64,000 bases of DNA from Diphasiastrum complanatum (taxonomy: Eukaryota; Streptophyta; Lycopodiopsida; Lycopodiales; Lycopodiaceae), in NCBI GenBank assembly GCA_029204225.1, contig CM055104.1:42839502-42903501 (forward strand), given 5' to 3'. Below are positions 1 to 13,967 of this stretch, in pieces. Made by a program: the position numbers and the translations under genes. How positions within the stretch are numbered: the stretch's first letter is position 1; every line of letters starts with the position of its first letter. Under the pieces are notes generated by a model. The model made no database searches. It saw nothing but the letters and a program-made list of their open reading frames with translations, and was not told where the DNA came from.

Positions 1-649
<649 letters not shown>

Positions 650-813
650 CTAATCATTAGTGGTACGAAAGAACATGTGGCCTTATCCGGTAATGACACG
701 AGTCCAGCCGCCGAATTTTGCATGTGTGAACGAATCGACCATATAAGAACGTCGCAAATGCTCTCTTTTTTTCGCAAAAAAGATTTGCTTTCTGTAATAT
801 CGCACTCAAGCAC

Positions 814-2204
814 TGTTGGAGGGTTTGCGGATATCAAGGCAATCCCAACCCTAGCTAATAAGTGAGAGCGATTTGGCACCCTGCATGTGTAAGTCCAACC
901 CAATGATCACATAGTTATTTGATTAGAATGTTAATAAAAGGACTTTTTGTAGGACTTCTAATGTCGCAGGACCTAAAATTTAAGTTAGTGAATAAAACAA
1001 GGGTTCTCACCAAAATTCATTTTCAATTTGGAATCCTCCAATTAATGAATGGGCTCCCTCCACTTTTTAAATACGTAGGCTAGAATTAGCCAATAGGAAT
1101 TGAGGCACTAGACCCTCAATTCACTATATAAAGTGGCTAATTTGAATCTTTGTACATGTTCTCTCTTCATTTCAATACAAGCAGGTTGGCTCTCTTATGG
1201 AATGGACCAGGAATGTCCTTGCTCTCTGTCTCTTTTTCTCCATCTCTCATGCTTTCTTTATGTTTGCTAATTATTGGATTTGATGCTTATTGGACTTGCC
1301 ATTTCTAAAGCTATTTTTGAGAGAGAAAGGGAGAGAGAGAAGGGTAAGCTATCCTCAGTGTGGATTTAGTGTTAATTGATGTAGTATTAATGCTTAATCA
1401 TCAATCAGTTGACAATCAGTTGAAACATTGGAAGGCTATGTGGCAACTCTTCAGAGTACACTCACTACCGCGCAAGATCAAGATGCCAAACAACAAGTAT
1501 TGCTATTGCAGGGGTAAATGGATATGGCTGCACTTGATCGAGAGCGAATCTAAGGTGAATTGGATGCCACCACCCTTGAAAGAGACATGTATTTGTAAAA
1601 ACTCAAGTACCTGATCATCATGTCTCACCAAAGGAGATCAAGTATTTGTTTGGAAAAGTTGAAACCTATCAAATTTTATTGTCACAATTCCAGGAGCACT
1701 TCGATAAGTTTAAACGTACGACATTGATCGAGCTGGCCAAGGCAAAGACAGTCATCAAGGATTATGAAAGGGTAGTCGCTCCAGTGTTAGAGTCGAATCC
1801 TCAGATTCTAGTCCCTATTATGCCTCAATTCTCACGTCAGCCACAAGATCAGGGAGGATTTGATACAGGCTTGGATCAAGGGGGAGATGCTACTATGGAA
1901 GACAATCTCAAATTGGATTGCAAGGGCACATAAGTATTTTTTATTGTACAAAAAGGATTTCAACATGGAGAGTCTGGAATTCATGGAGAAGGTGCAATAC
2001 CATCTCATCAAGATCAAAAGAGAGGCCAACCAGAGTCCGAAATAAATAATCTCGTGAGGTGTCATGGGACCGCCACCAATTTTGGTGGGGGATACTATTG
2101 GAGGGTTTGCAAATATCGAGACAACCCTAACCCTAGCCAATAAGTGAGAGGGATTTGGCACCCTACGTGTGTAAGTTCAACCCGATGATGAAGTCCTAAA
2201 AGAT
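814..2204 (+). mobile_element. Small non-autonomous LTR element G1 (5' LTR, short internal region, start of 3' LTR)
   Basis: A block starting 'tgttggagggtttgcgg' at 814 recurs at 2097 in the same orientation, preceded by a purine tract 'ggtgggggat' that looks like a polypurine tract. The first block is the 5' LTR, with a 'ctatataaag' TATA region near 1123 and a GA-rich end near 1320-1343. The second is the start of the 3' LTR, lost after about 2204. Between them lies a short coding-like region with no recognisable polymerase domain. Related copies lie at 43375-43530 and, reversed, at 54725-55641. Length and content fit a TRIM/LARD-like non-autonomous LTR family. It is old and broken. Confidence 0.7.
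1646..2045 (+). pseudogene. Internal coding-like region of element G1, product unknown
   Basis: An open stretch encodes a lysine- and glutamate-rich, helical-looking protein (starting MFGKVETYQILLSQFQEHF). A following segment contains the motif LEFMEKVQYHLIKIK. The reverse-strand copy G2 encodes a matching LEFMEKVQYHLVKVR motif, so the segment was once protein-coding and under selection. No protease, integrase, RT or zinc knuckle is visible. It may be a gag-like protein of a non-autonomous LTR element. I do not recognise the family. The element is a fossil. Confidence 0.5.
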
Positions 2205-2343
2205 TGAGATATATACCTCTCAGGAACTGTTCAAACCCTTTAGGATCCATGAATAATCGGTTGACCAAATTGTGATGGTGCTTCTTCTCAAATTTGTCCA
2301 GATCTACTTGAGCCAGCTTGGTCTAGTCTGATGATAGGTACTA
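2205..2343. other. Unassigned junction sequence
   Basis: A short stretch between the truncated 3' LTR of G1 and the Copia remnant F. It probably belongs to the pol gene of F on the minus strand, but no motif is readable. Confidence 0.3.
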
Positions 2344-3612
<1,269 letters not shown>

Positions 3613-3613
<1 letters not shown>

Positions 3614-4087
3614 TTTGAGATCAGTTGTTCATTTGAATGAGCAATAGTCGATTGTTGAGGACTGATTGTTGTATTTCATTTAAGTTGTTCTGAGACATTT
3701 GTAAGTATCTCTATATTGGCAATACTGATGCAACAGTGTTATTCTTGTCTAACAAACTTTATTGGGAGCACAAATTGACATATCGATCTGGCCGATAAGT
3801 CAAAGTTCTTTGTAAGATAATGAAATATGTTCGATATGAGAATTGTCGAGATAAACTATCTTTTGGTTATTATATGTAAAGTCACATTTTAGCTTGTGAT
3901 ACTGGTCGCCAATTTTGCTGAATGTTAGTCGACAACTAGATTAAGTACAAAAAACACTAAACCGAACCAAAATCATCTATAATCACATCAATAGGCAGTC
4001 CCTTTGGGGTTCGACAATCTTTTATACTACATTTTCATACTTTTGTATAGTATGACAAGCATAGGTGAGAAGAGGCTGGGGAATTGG
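3613..4087. other. Unassigned; possibly the upstream part of Copia F
   Basis: I see no confident gene. On the minus strand it lies upstream of the pre-integrase motif of F, where gag and protease would be, but I cannot point to a zinc knuckle or a DSGA-type protease site. Confidence 0.3.
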
Positions 4088-4588
4088 TTATTCAAAGGAA
4101 GGGAGAATGATGGGCATGGAGAATGTTAGGGTGGTGTCCAGGATATTGCCAGAGGATGACGGAGGGGTGAAAGTAATCAAGTTCATGATGGCGAGGGTGG
4201 ATGGTGAGAGTTGGGAGTCATGAGGGGAAATGTGATATGGAGTGGATACAGTGTCTAGGATGGTGAAGTCAAAGGGAGTGACAAAGATGGATGAATCGAT
4301 GGTGATTGATGGAGTGGCAAGAACTACGAAGAAAGATGGAGGAATGGCGGAGGCAGTAGGATCAGTAGTGGAGAGAGTGATAGGTGCGGTGGTGGTGGGA
4401 ATGGTGGTTGTGGCATGACAGCGGGTGTTGTGGGGTAAGAGATGAGGGAATGATATCGCACATGTGATTGGAGAAAGCAATGTTCGTAAGGAAGACATGA
4501 GGGCGTTGGCTGGTGGAGTGATGGAATCCTTGTAGTTTTTGTTCGAGGAGGGTGAGGATGTGAAAGTTTTTAGATCCTTAAGATACAA
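4088..4588 (-). CDS. Ser/Thr/Pro-rich hypothetical ORF, 166 aa
   Basis: An open frame on the minus strand encodes a low-complexity protein rich in Ser, Thr, Pro and Ile. The plus strand here is unusually G-rich (many gg(a/t)g units). No domain, signal peptide or catalytic motif is recognisable. It sits between Copia remnants F and E and could be a variable linker of a retrotransposon polyprotein, a captured host segment, or a chance open frame in skewed sequence. I lean towards one of the last two. Confidence 0.25.
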   Translation of the reverse strand: MYLKDLKTFTSSPSSNKNYKDSITPPANALMSSLRTLLSPITCAISFPHLLPHNTRCHATTTIPTTTAPITLSTTDPTASAIPPSFFVVLATPSITIDSSIFVTPFDFTILDTVSTPYHISPHDSQLSPSTLAIMNLITFTPPSSSGNILDTTLTFSMPIILPSFE

Positions 4589-4607
4589 TCAACTAAACAT
4601 TCCCTTA

Positions 4608-6718
4608 AAGACATGTTGAAGCTCCACCTCCTTTGCCATGACTTGCTCCCTCACAAAATGATATTGCACCTCAATATTCTTGCTCCTAGCATAGTTTCTG
4701 ACAATAGAACTTTGATCCATCATAAGAAGGATCTTTTTCTAAGAATAGATCTCCTTTCAATGATCATGCAATGCTAAAAATATAAACAACCATAGTTGAT
4801 ATAGAGAATAGTGTCCACTTGGGATGCTTCACTATTTCTTACATCAATTTTACATGTCAAGAAGTAACTAGTACATGAAGAATGAAATAATATGTAAATA
4901 AAATGATTCCACCATGCTTCCAACTCTGAACTCTCTGGAAAAATACAACAAACAAACAATGAATGTGAGTGATCAACATTTGCTTGCGTGTCTCCTCCTT
5001 TGTCCTTTGTTGCCATGTATCCACCATGATACTCCATGAATGAGTCTCCATCTCCATCTTGCCTCAAGATACCATCATACCTTGATGACTTGACCATGAA
5101 TGAGTGACATAATGAAACTTCAATAGCTTCATTTCCATCTACAAAACCAGCCAAGAATTCTAGTACAAATACAATGCTTAGCAATGTAGCTAGTTTTACC
5201 ATATCTTGACAATTTGCACACATCCATATGAAAATGCTCAAACATGAGATAGATCCATTGCTTGGATCCACTCCTTTTCTTTCCTTGCTTGATCTACACT
5301 TGTAGGTTCATCCAAAGAGGTTAGGAAAGCAACATAATTTCCAGAAACTACTTGCTTACCCTTCTAATCATATGTGAGCCTTGAAGGTACTTGTCTTTCT
5401 CTTGATGATGTTCTCCTTGGCTTTTGACTTAATGAAGGTCCATCATCATCACCATCCAAAGTAGGATCCTTTTCATCAACATCACGAATGCTAGATCCAT
5501 CCACACTACCATCAATCATGCTGGAAGACACTTTTGGAATGTTCCCCTCATCAAAAATGTCATCTCTACCAACAATCACTTTGTTAGTAGAAGGAATGTA
5601 AACCTTGTAGGCTTTACTCACCTCACTATATCCAATAAAAATAGCTCTTCTTGAAGATGGATCCTCCTTGGTCCTATCATCAAGAGTAATGTTGACATAG
5701 CATGTGCACACAAAGGTTCTTAGAAAGTTGACACTTGGCCTCCTCTTGAATAGCATCTCAAAAGGTGTCCTTCCATCCAAAATAGCACTCGGCCACCTAT
5801 TGCATAAGAAATTGGCACACAACAAAGTTTGATCCCAAAATGGTTTGTCAAGATTAGCACTTAACCTCATAGCTTTAGCACTTTCACATAAAGTCCTATT
5901 CTTCCTTTCAGCCACTCCATTTTATTGTGGGATCCTTGATGTTGTATACTCTCTCTTGATCCCATGCTCATCACAAAAGGCCTTGAACTTGGTAGATATG
6001 TACTCACCACCATTGCTACTCCTTGATCTTTGTGGAAAATTGGTTCTCCCTTGCATTCTTGAACTTGATAAAGACATCATACACTTCATCCTTGTTCTTT
6101 AGTCCATAGGTCCAACAAAATCTACTAAAATCATCAATGAATGTTACATACATCTTAGCTCCACTATTGCTAATTGTAGTAAATCCATGAATATCCGAAT
6201 GTACAAGTTAAAAATGCTTTGTAGATCTAGATATAGATCTAGTGTAATGTAGTCTATGTGACTTAGACAAAGTAGAAGACTCACAAACATGTTTGATGCC
6301 ACTTAAGGAACTTGGAAGACCTATCACAATCTTCTTCTTAGCCATTAACTCCAATGACTTGAAGTTGAGGTGTCCCATCCTTTTATGCCAAACCTCTTGA
6401 ATAGGTAGGTATTTGCTCCCTTGCAACACATCCATCTTGGTTAGCAATAACACAAGCATCTAGTTTGAGGAACTTCCCTTGTCTTTTACCTTTTCCAACC
6501 AAGACATCCTTCCTTTTGATCAAACAAGCATCTCCATCAGACTCCACCTTGAGGCCTTTACTTAGCATTTGACTATCTAGAGATCCAATCAAAATTAGGG
6601 TTTTGACAAAATCACAAAAAATTGACTATTCCAAATCTACATGCAAATGCTGAAAATTTGATATGCAATCTATTAGCCACCACTAAGGCTGATCCAATGA
6701 TAAAAAAATTGGCCAAAT
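4608..6718 (-). mobile_element. Copia element E, truncated at both ends (A family)
   Basis: Minus strand. From right to left: leader sequence matching the leader of A (6590-6718), protease/pre-integrase part (VWHKRMGHLNFKSLE), integrase C-terminal half with an AERKNRTLCESAKAMR motif, the inter-domain linker, a copy of the non-RT module (about 4774-5275), and RNase H remains next to the module. Nucleotide similarity to element A is very high over the shared parts. No LTRs remain. It is a fossil with internal losses and several interruptions. Confidence 0.85.
4774..5275 (-). other. Copy of the non-RT module in element E
   Basis: The minus-strand frame reads a cysteine- and aromatic-rich polypeptide with motifs CQDMVKLATL, DSFMEYHGGY, CCIFPESSELEAWW and NSEASQVDTILYINYG. 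The same motifs occur inside element A (plus strand) and flank the insertion of A in element B. They do not resemble reverse transcriptase, although the segment lies between integrase and RNase H. This copy lacks a stretch of about 60 residues present in A. Confidence 0.75.
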
Positions 6719-7293
6719 GGGCACTGAGGTGTCGAGGTATGGTGCGATGGTGGTAGGGGCTAGATTTATCCTCCTTCCAAGTCTCGAAGGCTTGGATAAT
6801 GAAATCTAGACATAGGGCGCAAGTAAGAAGTTGAGAATAAATTTCCACAACTTCTAGAAGTGGTTGGCTGACGGGATTCATGGGGTGATCGGGTCTGGAT
6901 TGGGAGATCAAAGATATGGGTGGGAGAAGCCTGCGAAGGTTTTGGAGTTTTTTCATTTAACTCTCACAAGGTCCATTTTTTCATTGTTCCTTCACAAATA
7001 GTTCTCATAGAGCTTACTATAGGTCCATCTGGGTCAGTAGATCCACTTATGGTGAACTCTACATCTGGTAGCCAATTCATCAATTTGAGTGATTTTTTCT
7101 CTTATTTTCGTAGATCGATCTAATTTTTTCAAGTCTGATATGTTGTCTGAGGATATCATGCTACCTACTTGATTCCATCTAGTTTTGCATCCGACTTGGA
7201 TCTTATTATGATGACTTCTTGTGGCATAGGATCTTATTTGTAACTGCTCCACATGTCATTATCAGGCTTAATGTATATTATTAAGGTGGCCAA
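6719..7293. other. Unassigned sequence flanking element B on the left
   Basis: No gene recognised. It is the left flank of element B and should have been contiguous with 41115 onward before B inserted. The right flank carries Ty3/gypsy remains on the minus strand, so this may be more of that element (LTR or leader). An open minus-strand frame at 6612-6956 has no recognisable domain. Confidence 0.35.
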
Positions 7294-7946
7294 TGTGAAG
7301 GATTTCAGATCATTCAAGATCCAATCCATGTCCATGATCTTTGGTTACAAAAAGGAGCAAACTAACAATCCTGCCAATGTAGAAAAAACAGCATCTACAT
7401 ACAAAATGAGATGCGAAATCTAAGAGATACTGATAAAACATGAACCAAAACATAAAATATGTTTGTTTTCCATACAATTATAGTACTCTACTATATTTCA
7501 CATGTGTGGAACCGACAATAGCAAAATATGAGCATTCTACACACAAGATTGCAAGATATCATCATGAGAGTGCACCAATGAGTAGTAGAACCCAAAGAGG
7601 ACCATGTATAATGATGAAATGAGAGAGAGAAGAGAGAAGATGTGTCTCTCCACGAGTTACATCCTTTTATAGAGTGTCCAAACCCTATTTGGCCACTTGG
7701 CTTTCCCTCCAAAATGTAAACCCTACTATTTTTGGGTCTAGATTCAATGTACCCAAAGTTCAAATTTGAATCTCTCTTAAACTCGACTACCAACTTTCCC
7801 ACACTTTCAAAAGGTGTTTATTGAATGTATTTTAAACTAATATAACCTCAAAAAATTTATTCCTAAGTCTAAAATGGTTTTGGCCTCATATTGACAATTT
7901 GCCAAAATATGACTAAACTAGACTAAACTAGTTGAAATCTCTCTCA
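7294..7946 (-). repeat. 3' LTR of element B
   Basis: 653 bp, minus-strand sense from TGAGAGAG to TTCACA. It carries the conserved TATA region (plus-strand 'ccttttatagag' near 7670), a CT-rich leader and a CACATGTG core. It pairs with 40495-41114. Confidence 0.9.
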
Positions 7947-8627
7947 CTCCCTCTTCAACTAGTTTTGGCATAGTTTTGACAATAGAACTTTGATCCAAGT
8001 TTAGAATTATCTCCATTCTAAGTATAGATCTCCTTTCTAAGGTTCTAAATTATCTTTCATAATTGATATAGAGAATAGTGTCCAAATTGGATGCTTCACT
8101 ATTTCTTACATCAATTTCACACAAGATATAACTAGAACATGAAGAACCAAATAGAATGTGAATGATATGACTCCTCCATGTTTCAAACTTTGAACTCTCT
8201 GGAAAATTACAGCAACCAAACAATAAATGTGAGTGATGACCATTTGCTTGCTTGTCTCCTCCAACTTTGTCCTTTCATGATATGTCTCCACCATAAAACT
8301 CCATGAATGAGCCTCCATCTCCATCTTGCCACATGATATCATCAACAATTGATGACTTGGCCATTAATAAGTTTTTCCATCAGCAAAACCAGCCAATAAT
8401 GCTAGTACAACTCCAACAATAAGATATTGCAAGACAATGTAGCTAGTTTGTCCATATCTTGACAATTTGCACGCATTGACATGAAATAGCTCAAAGATGA
8501 GATAGAACAAGTAAAGTAAACTTGAACAACACTTCCTTGATGATCCTTTGACCTTACTTGAGTCTTCAATAAGCTGCAAAAACATATCCATAACATCTTT
8601 GCCAATTACCTCTCCTTTAAAGCTCTT
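7947..8627 (-). other. Element B module, 3' portion (left of insert A)
   Basis: The minus strand encodes the module motifs KGEVIGKDVMDMFLQ, CCSSLLYLFYLIFELFHV and CKLSRYGQTSYI, and in another frame CGKMEMEAHSWSFM. They match the copy in element A closely. Element A inserted at 8623-8627 (duplicated CTCTT), splitting this module from 14521-15339. RNase H-like remains should lie near 7947-8040 but are poorly preserved. Confidence 0.75.
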
Positions 8628-9237
8628 TGTGAAAGATTCAACTAGTTTCATCACATTTTGCAATATTTCCATATTTGGCATTCAAAGTTCATTAGTCTAA
8701 ATTTCATTTGAATAAACACTTTTTGAAAGTGTGGGAAAGATAGAATGCGAGTTTGAGTAGATTCAATTTGAATAAGTTGGGTACATTGAATCTAGACCCA
8801 AAATTGGTAGGGTTAGCATTTTGGTGGGAAAGCCAAGTGGCCAAATAGGGTTTGGACCTGCTATAAAAGGATGTAACTCGTGGAGAGAGTCATCTTCTCT
8901 CTTCTCTATCTCATTTCATGCTTATACATGGTTCTCTTGGGTTCTACTATCCATTGGTGCACTATCTTGGTGATTGCTTGCAATTCTATGTGTAGAATGA
9001 TCTATATTTGTTATTTTTGGATCCACGTATGTGAAATACAGTAGCTTGCTGGTTTTGTATGGACAGAAATAGTACATAATCATTTCATTCAAGTTTGATC
9101 AAGTTCTATTAGTGTTTGTATCTCAAATTGTGTGTAGATGCTGATTTTTCTACATTGGTGAAATTGGTAGTGTATTTCTCTTTCTAACCAAAGATCATTC
9201 AAGTAGATTGGATCTTAAGGATCTGAAATCTTTCACA
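8628..9237 (+). repeat. 5' LTR of element A
   Basis: 610 bp, TG...CA. The TATA box TATAAAA lies at 8862-8868, followed by a CT-rich leader and a CACGTATGTG degenerate G-box-like palindrome near 9032. Confidence 0.95.
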
Positions 9238-9249
9238 TGGTATCAGAGC
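9238..9249 (+). other. Primer-binding site of element A (initiator tRNA-Met type)
   Basis: TGGTATCAGAGC immediately follows the 5' LTR. This is the standard plant Copia primer-binding site, complementary to the 3' end of initiator methionine tRNA. Confidence 0.95.
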
Positions 9250-9837
9250 TTGTGTTTCAGGTTATGAAGGAGGAAATCAGATCTATCAATGATTTGGTGA
9301 AGATATCAAGTCTAGAGCATGCTAGAGAGGATTCTACACCAAAATCGGATTTTTTGCTTTTGTAGATTGGATCTTTTGTAGATCAAAACACTAAATAGGT
9401 CAATATACTTGTTCGATTCCGTTTTTTGAATTCACATGCTGGATTTGGCCGATTTTTGGATCATTGGTTCAGCCTAAGTGGTGGCTTATAGATTGCATAT
9501 CAAATTTTCAGCATTTGCATGTAGATTTGGAATAGTCAATTTTTTGTGATTTTGTCAAAACCCTAATTTTGATTGGATCTCTAGATAGTGAGGTTGCTGG
9601 ACTTCATTTGAGTGTGTTTTAATCTTAGGAAGTGGCAAAAGTCATTAGATTGAGGATAGATCATAGGTTGATCAAGATTCCATGATTCTATGTGTTGATT
9701 TGCTTGGATAAGTGCTAGAAGAGAACTTGTGAGATAGTTTCAAATCTTGGTGATTTCTTTTGAAAGCATTTGTTGTTGTTCAAAGGAGTGCTTTGTGCAT
9801 TGAAACAGGTTGAAAGAGAAGATCAGGACATTGCTAC

Positions 9838-12300
9838 ATGGCAACCTCAATTGGAGTCATGTTGGAAGCCAATGATAGGCTTACCTCAAGTAACTATTCA
9901 TTATGGAAAGTGAGGATGGAGTCACTTCTTGAGATGAATGATGTTTTGGATATTGTTGTAGGTTTGGAGGAGAGACCAGCAACACAACAAGATCAATTGA
10001 GGTATGACAAGAGGGCCAAGAAGGCTCTACACATGATAAAGATGAATGTTACCAATGAACTTCTCAAGGAAGTTGGTAAGTGCACATCATCTTTGGAAGC
10101 TTGGAATTCATTGAAGAAGCTTTATGAGTCCAAGTCTACTTCTAGAGTGTTGACTCTAAAAAGGCAAATTTTTTCTTGTTTAGAAAAGAATGAAGAAAGT
10201 CCAAGTACTCTTGTTTTGAGAATGAAGGCATTGAATGATGAGTTAGCTTGCATAGATAAAAGCATTAAGGAAGGAGAGCTTATTCAAGTGATTCTTAAAT
10301 GGCTTGTTGGATGCTCATGCTAACATTGTTCAAAGTATTGCTATTCAAAAGACTTTGCCAAGTTTGATGGATCTTCAAGAGATCTTGATCAATGAGGAAT
10401 ATAGGCTTCAAGCAAGAAGTGGATCTACATCGACACTTCAAGAGGATGCTATGTTCACAAAGGGCAAATTCAAGGGCAAAACCAAAAGCAAGTGGTCTAA
10501 AGGGCAAGATCAAGTGGATGCTTCTTCAAGTGGCAAAAAGAAGGATAGATCAAAGCTCAAGTGCTTCTATTGTGGCATCAAAGGACACTTTGCAAGTGAG
10601 TGCTACAAGAAGAAGAGAGATCAAGGAGACAAGCAATGTAATCTTACTCTTGATGAGGATGGTTTGGATGTGCAAGATGCAAATGATGATGCTTTTGTGA
10701 TGTCTTCATGTATGCTTGCTAATGATGGAGATCTAGATCCTTGGTGGATTGATAGTGTAGCAAGTTCACACATGACCTTTCACAAAGAGTACTTCACTTC
10801 TTTGTTGGCATATGGAGATGACAAGAGGGTGATCTACACGGCCAATGATGGTGAGTGTGCAATCAAAGGGATTGGCACAATTCCTATTTCTCTCTCTACA
10901 AATAGGAATGTTCATTTGGAGGATGTCTTGTTTATTCCATCTATTACCAAGAATTTTCTTAGTGTGAGTCAAATGCTAAGTAAGGGCCTCAAGGTGGAGT
11001 TTGATGGAGATGCTTGTTTGATCAAAAGGAAGGATGTCTTGATTGGAAAAGGTAAAAGGCAAGGGAAGTTGTTCAAACTTGATGCTTGTGTTATTTCTAA
11101 CCAAGTTGGATGTGTTGCAAGGGAGCAAATTTCTATTCAAGAGGTTTGGCACAAAAGGATGGGACACCTCAACTTCAAGTCATTGGAGGTAATGGCAAGG
11201 AAGAAGGTTGTGATTGGTCTTCCAAGTTCCTTAAGTAATGACAAGCATGTTTGTGAGTCTTGTGCTTTGTCTAAGTCACATAGACTACCTTATACTAGAT
11301 CTATTTCTAGATCTACAAAGCATTTTCAACTTGTACATTCGGTTATTCATGGATTTACTACAATTAGCAATAGTGGAGCTAAGATGTATGTAACATTCAT
11401 TGATGATTTTAGTAGATTTTGTTGGACCTATGGACTAAAGAGCAAGGATGAAGTGTATGATGTCTTTATCAAGTTCAGGAATGCAAGGGAGAACCAATTT
11501 TCCACAAAGATCAAGGAGTAACAATGGTGGTGAGTACATATCTACCAAGTTCAAGGCCTTTTGTGATGAGCATGGGATCAAGAGGGAGTATACAACATCA
11601 AGGACCCCACAACAAAATGGAGTGGCTGAAAGGAAGAATAGAACTTTATGTGAAAGTGCTAAAGCTATGAGGTTAAGTGCTAATCTTGACAAACCATTTT
11701 GGAATCAAGCTTTGTTGTGTGCCAATTTCTTGTGCAATAGGTGGTCGAGTGCTATTTTGGATGGAAGGACACCTTTTGAGATGCTATTCAAGAGGAGGCC
11801 GAGTGTCAACTTTCTAAGAACCTTTGGATGCACATGCTATGTCAACATTACTCTTGATGATAGGACCAACGAGGATCCATCTTCAAGAAGAGGTATTTTT
11901 GTTGGATATAGTGAGGTGAGTAAAGCCTACAAGGTTTACATTCCTTCTACTAGCAAAGTGATTGTTGGTAGAGATGTCATTTTTGATGAGGGAAACATTC
12001 CAAAGGTGTCTTCAAGCATGATTGATGGTAAAGTAGATGGTTCTAACATTCTTGATGTTGATGAGAAGGATTCTACTTTGGATGGTGGTGATGATGGACC
12101 TTCATCAAGTCAAAAGCCAAGGAGAACATCAAGAGAAAGACAAGTACCTTCAAGGCTCACATATAATCAAAAGGGTAAGCAAGTAGTTTCTGGAAATTAT
12201 GTTGCTTTCCTAACCTCTTTGGATGATCCTACAAGTGTAGATCAAGCAAAGAAAGAAGAGGAGTGGATCCAAGCAATGGATCTTGAGTATCGATCTCTTA
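9838..12300 (+). pseudogene. Element A gag, protease and integrase region
   Basis: Gag begins MATSIGVMLEANDRLTSSNY with the family motif WKVRMESLL. A CCHC zinc knuckle (CFYCGIKGHFASEC) lies near 10560-10605. The protease site region reads WWIDSVASSHMT near 10740, where the family has DSGA. Pre-integrase VWHKRMGHLNFKSLE lies near 11140. Integrase motifs FIDDFSRFCW and TPQQNGVAERKNR and the linker up to SRLTYNQKGKQVV follow. The region would have made the capsid-forming polyprotein and the integrating enzyme. It is a fossil with a few interruptions. Confidence 0.9.
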
Positions 12301-12309
12301 TGAAGAATA

Positions 12310-13396
12310 GAACATCTTTTGGAAGATCTTCTTGTGTACATGGAGCTATGCAAGTGGATGGATGTTATCTTGCTGTAAAATCAAGTAATGAATCTGGAAA
12401 AAAAATTTTGTTCAATGACTTTGATGGTCAAGTTGAAGATCAAGAGGTTGATCTTAAAGCGCTTCAACTAGTCAAAAGAGAAGTTGGCAATTTGGAGCTA
12501 GTCAAGAGCATCAAAGGAGAGGTAATTGGCAAAGTTGTTATGGATCTGTTTTTGCAGCATATTGAAGACTCAAATAAGGTCAAAGGAGCAGCAAGGAAGT
12601 GTTGTTCAAGTTTACTTTACTTGTTCTATCTCATGTTTGAGCAATTTCATGTGGATGTGTGCAAATTGTCAAGATATGGTCAAACTAGCTACATTGGTGA
12701 GCATTGTTTTGATGTTGGATTTGTACTAGCATTCTTGGCTGATTTTGCTGATAAAAATGAAGCTATTGGAGGTTCATTATGTCACTCATCCATGGCTAAG
12801 TTCTCAAGTATTGAGCTACTTGGTGCCAATACTTGGAGATTGTCAATTTTTGGTGAATTCATGGTCATTTTCTTGTGTCAAGTAGATCTTGAAGATGGAC
12901 TAGTGCAAACTACTTGGTTTATGGAGTCATGTGGTGCTGGATTTGCATCATTTATGTACTCACCTACTTATGGATTTCCAAGGTTTGATGGTTTCTTGTG
13001 GCAAGATGAATATGGAGGCTCATTCATGGAGTATCATGGTGGATACAAGGCAACAAAGGACAAAGGAGGAGGAGACATGCAAGCAAAAGTTGATCACTCA
13101 CATTTATTGTTTGTTTGCTGTATTTTTCCAGAGAGTTCAGAGTTGAAAGCATGGTGGAATCATCTCACTTACATTCTATTTGATTCTTCATGTTCCAGTC
13201 ACATTTCTACATGTAAAATTGATGTAAGAAATAGTGAAGCATCCCAAGTGGACACTATTCTCTATATCAATTATGGTTGTTTCTATTTTGAGCATTACAT
13301 GATCATTGAAAGGAGATCTATTCTTAGGAAGAAGATCATTCTTATGATGGATCAAAGTTCTATTGGCAAAAACTATGCTAGGAGCATTGGATGCTA
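12310..13396 (+). other. Non-RT module inside element A
   Basis: About 1.1 kb stays open in frame with the end of the integrase/linker region, but after EEEWIQAMDLEYRSLMKN it leaves the Copia RT sequence. It then encodes motifs such as KGEVIGKVVMDLFLQHIEDS, CCSSLLYLFYLMFEQFH, CKLSRYGQTSYIG, CCIFPESSELKAWWNH and ASQVDTILYINYG. None of these matches RT motifs I know. Homologous stretches occur in B and E, and a likely short match in D. It could be captured host sequence or a very divergent remodelled RT region. I do not recognise a domain. Confidence 0.7.
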
Positions 13397-13409
13397 GGAA
13401 AGCGATTTT

Positions 13410-13967
13410 TTGAGGTACATCATTAGAACTCGAGATTTTGACATATTGTATGAGGGATCATCACCTAATATTTTTGGATTTTCAGATTCGGACTATGCTG
13501 GAGATATAATGGATAGGAAATCCATTAGTTCTTATTGTATTTTCATAGGTGATGGAGCTATATCATGGATGTCAAAGAAACAAGCCACTATCTCATTGTC
13601 ATCTAGTGAGGCCGAGAAAGCTCTTACACATTGCACAAAGGAGATGGTATGGATCAAAAGGATGATCAAGGATCTTCACTTGCTGGATTTTTCAGAGAGC
13701 CCAATCATCTTTTGTGACAATCAATCAGCCCAAAGAATGGCATCCAATCCTATCTTTCATGCTAGGAGCAAGCATATTGAGATACAATATCATTTTGTGA
13801 AGGAGCGAGTCATTGCAAAGGAGGTGGAGCTTCAACATGTGTCTTCAAGGGAATGTGTAGCTGATATCTTCACCAAAGCATTGGGAAAAGACTTGTTCAT
13901 GAAGCATAGGACTTTACTTGGAGTATTATCAAAGTCTATGCTAAAACTAGTTGAAGAGGGAGTGTGA
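13410..13967 (+). pseudogene. Element A RNase H domain
   Basis: Typical Copia RNase H: GFSDSDYAGD, the SWMSKKQATISLSSSEAE block, IIFCDNQSAQ, HARSKHIEIQYHFVKE and ADIFTKALG at the C-terminus. It ends at the start of the 3' LTR. The domain would degrade RNA in the RNA-DNA hybrid. It follows the module, not a normal RT domain. Confidence 0.9.

Noticed and set aside
7440-7622. Short open frames inside LTRs (also 40607-40789, 14300-14485)
   Set aside because: They repeat in every related LTR because the LTR itself is repeated, and they show no protein-level conservation beyond the DNA identity.
7294-7946. Solo LTR
   Set aside because: Its partner, primer-binding site and internal region lie to the right up to 41114, and flanking bases match (gccaa/accaa).
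13410-13967. Independent host RNase H gene
   Set aside because: The Copia-type motifs and its abutting position to the 3' LTR place it in element A.
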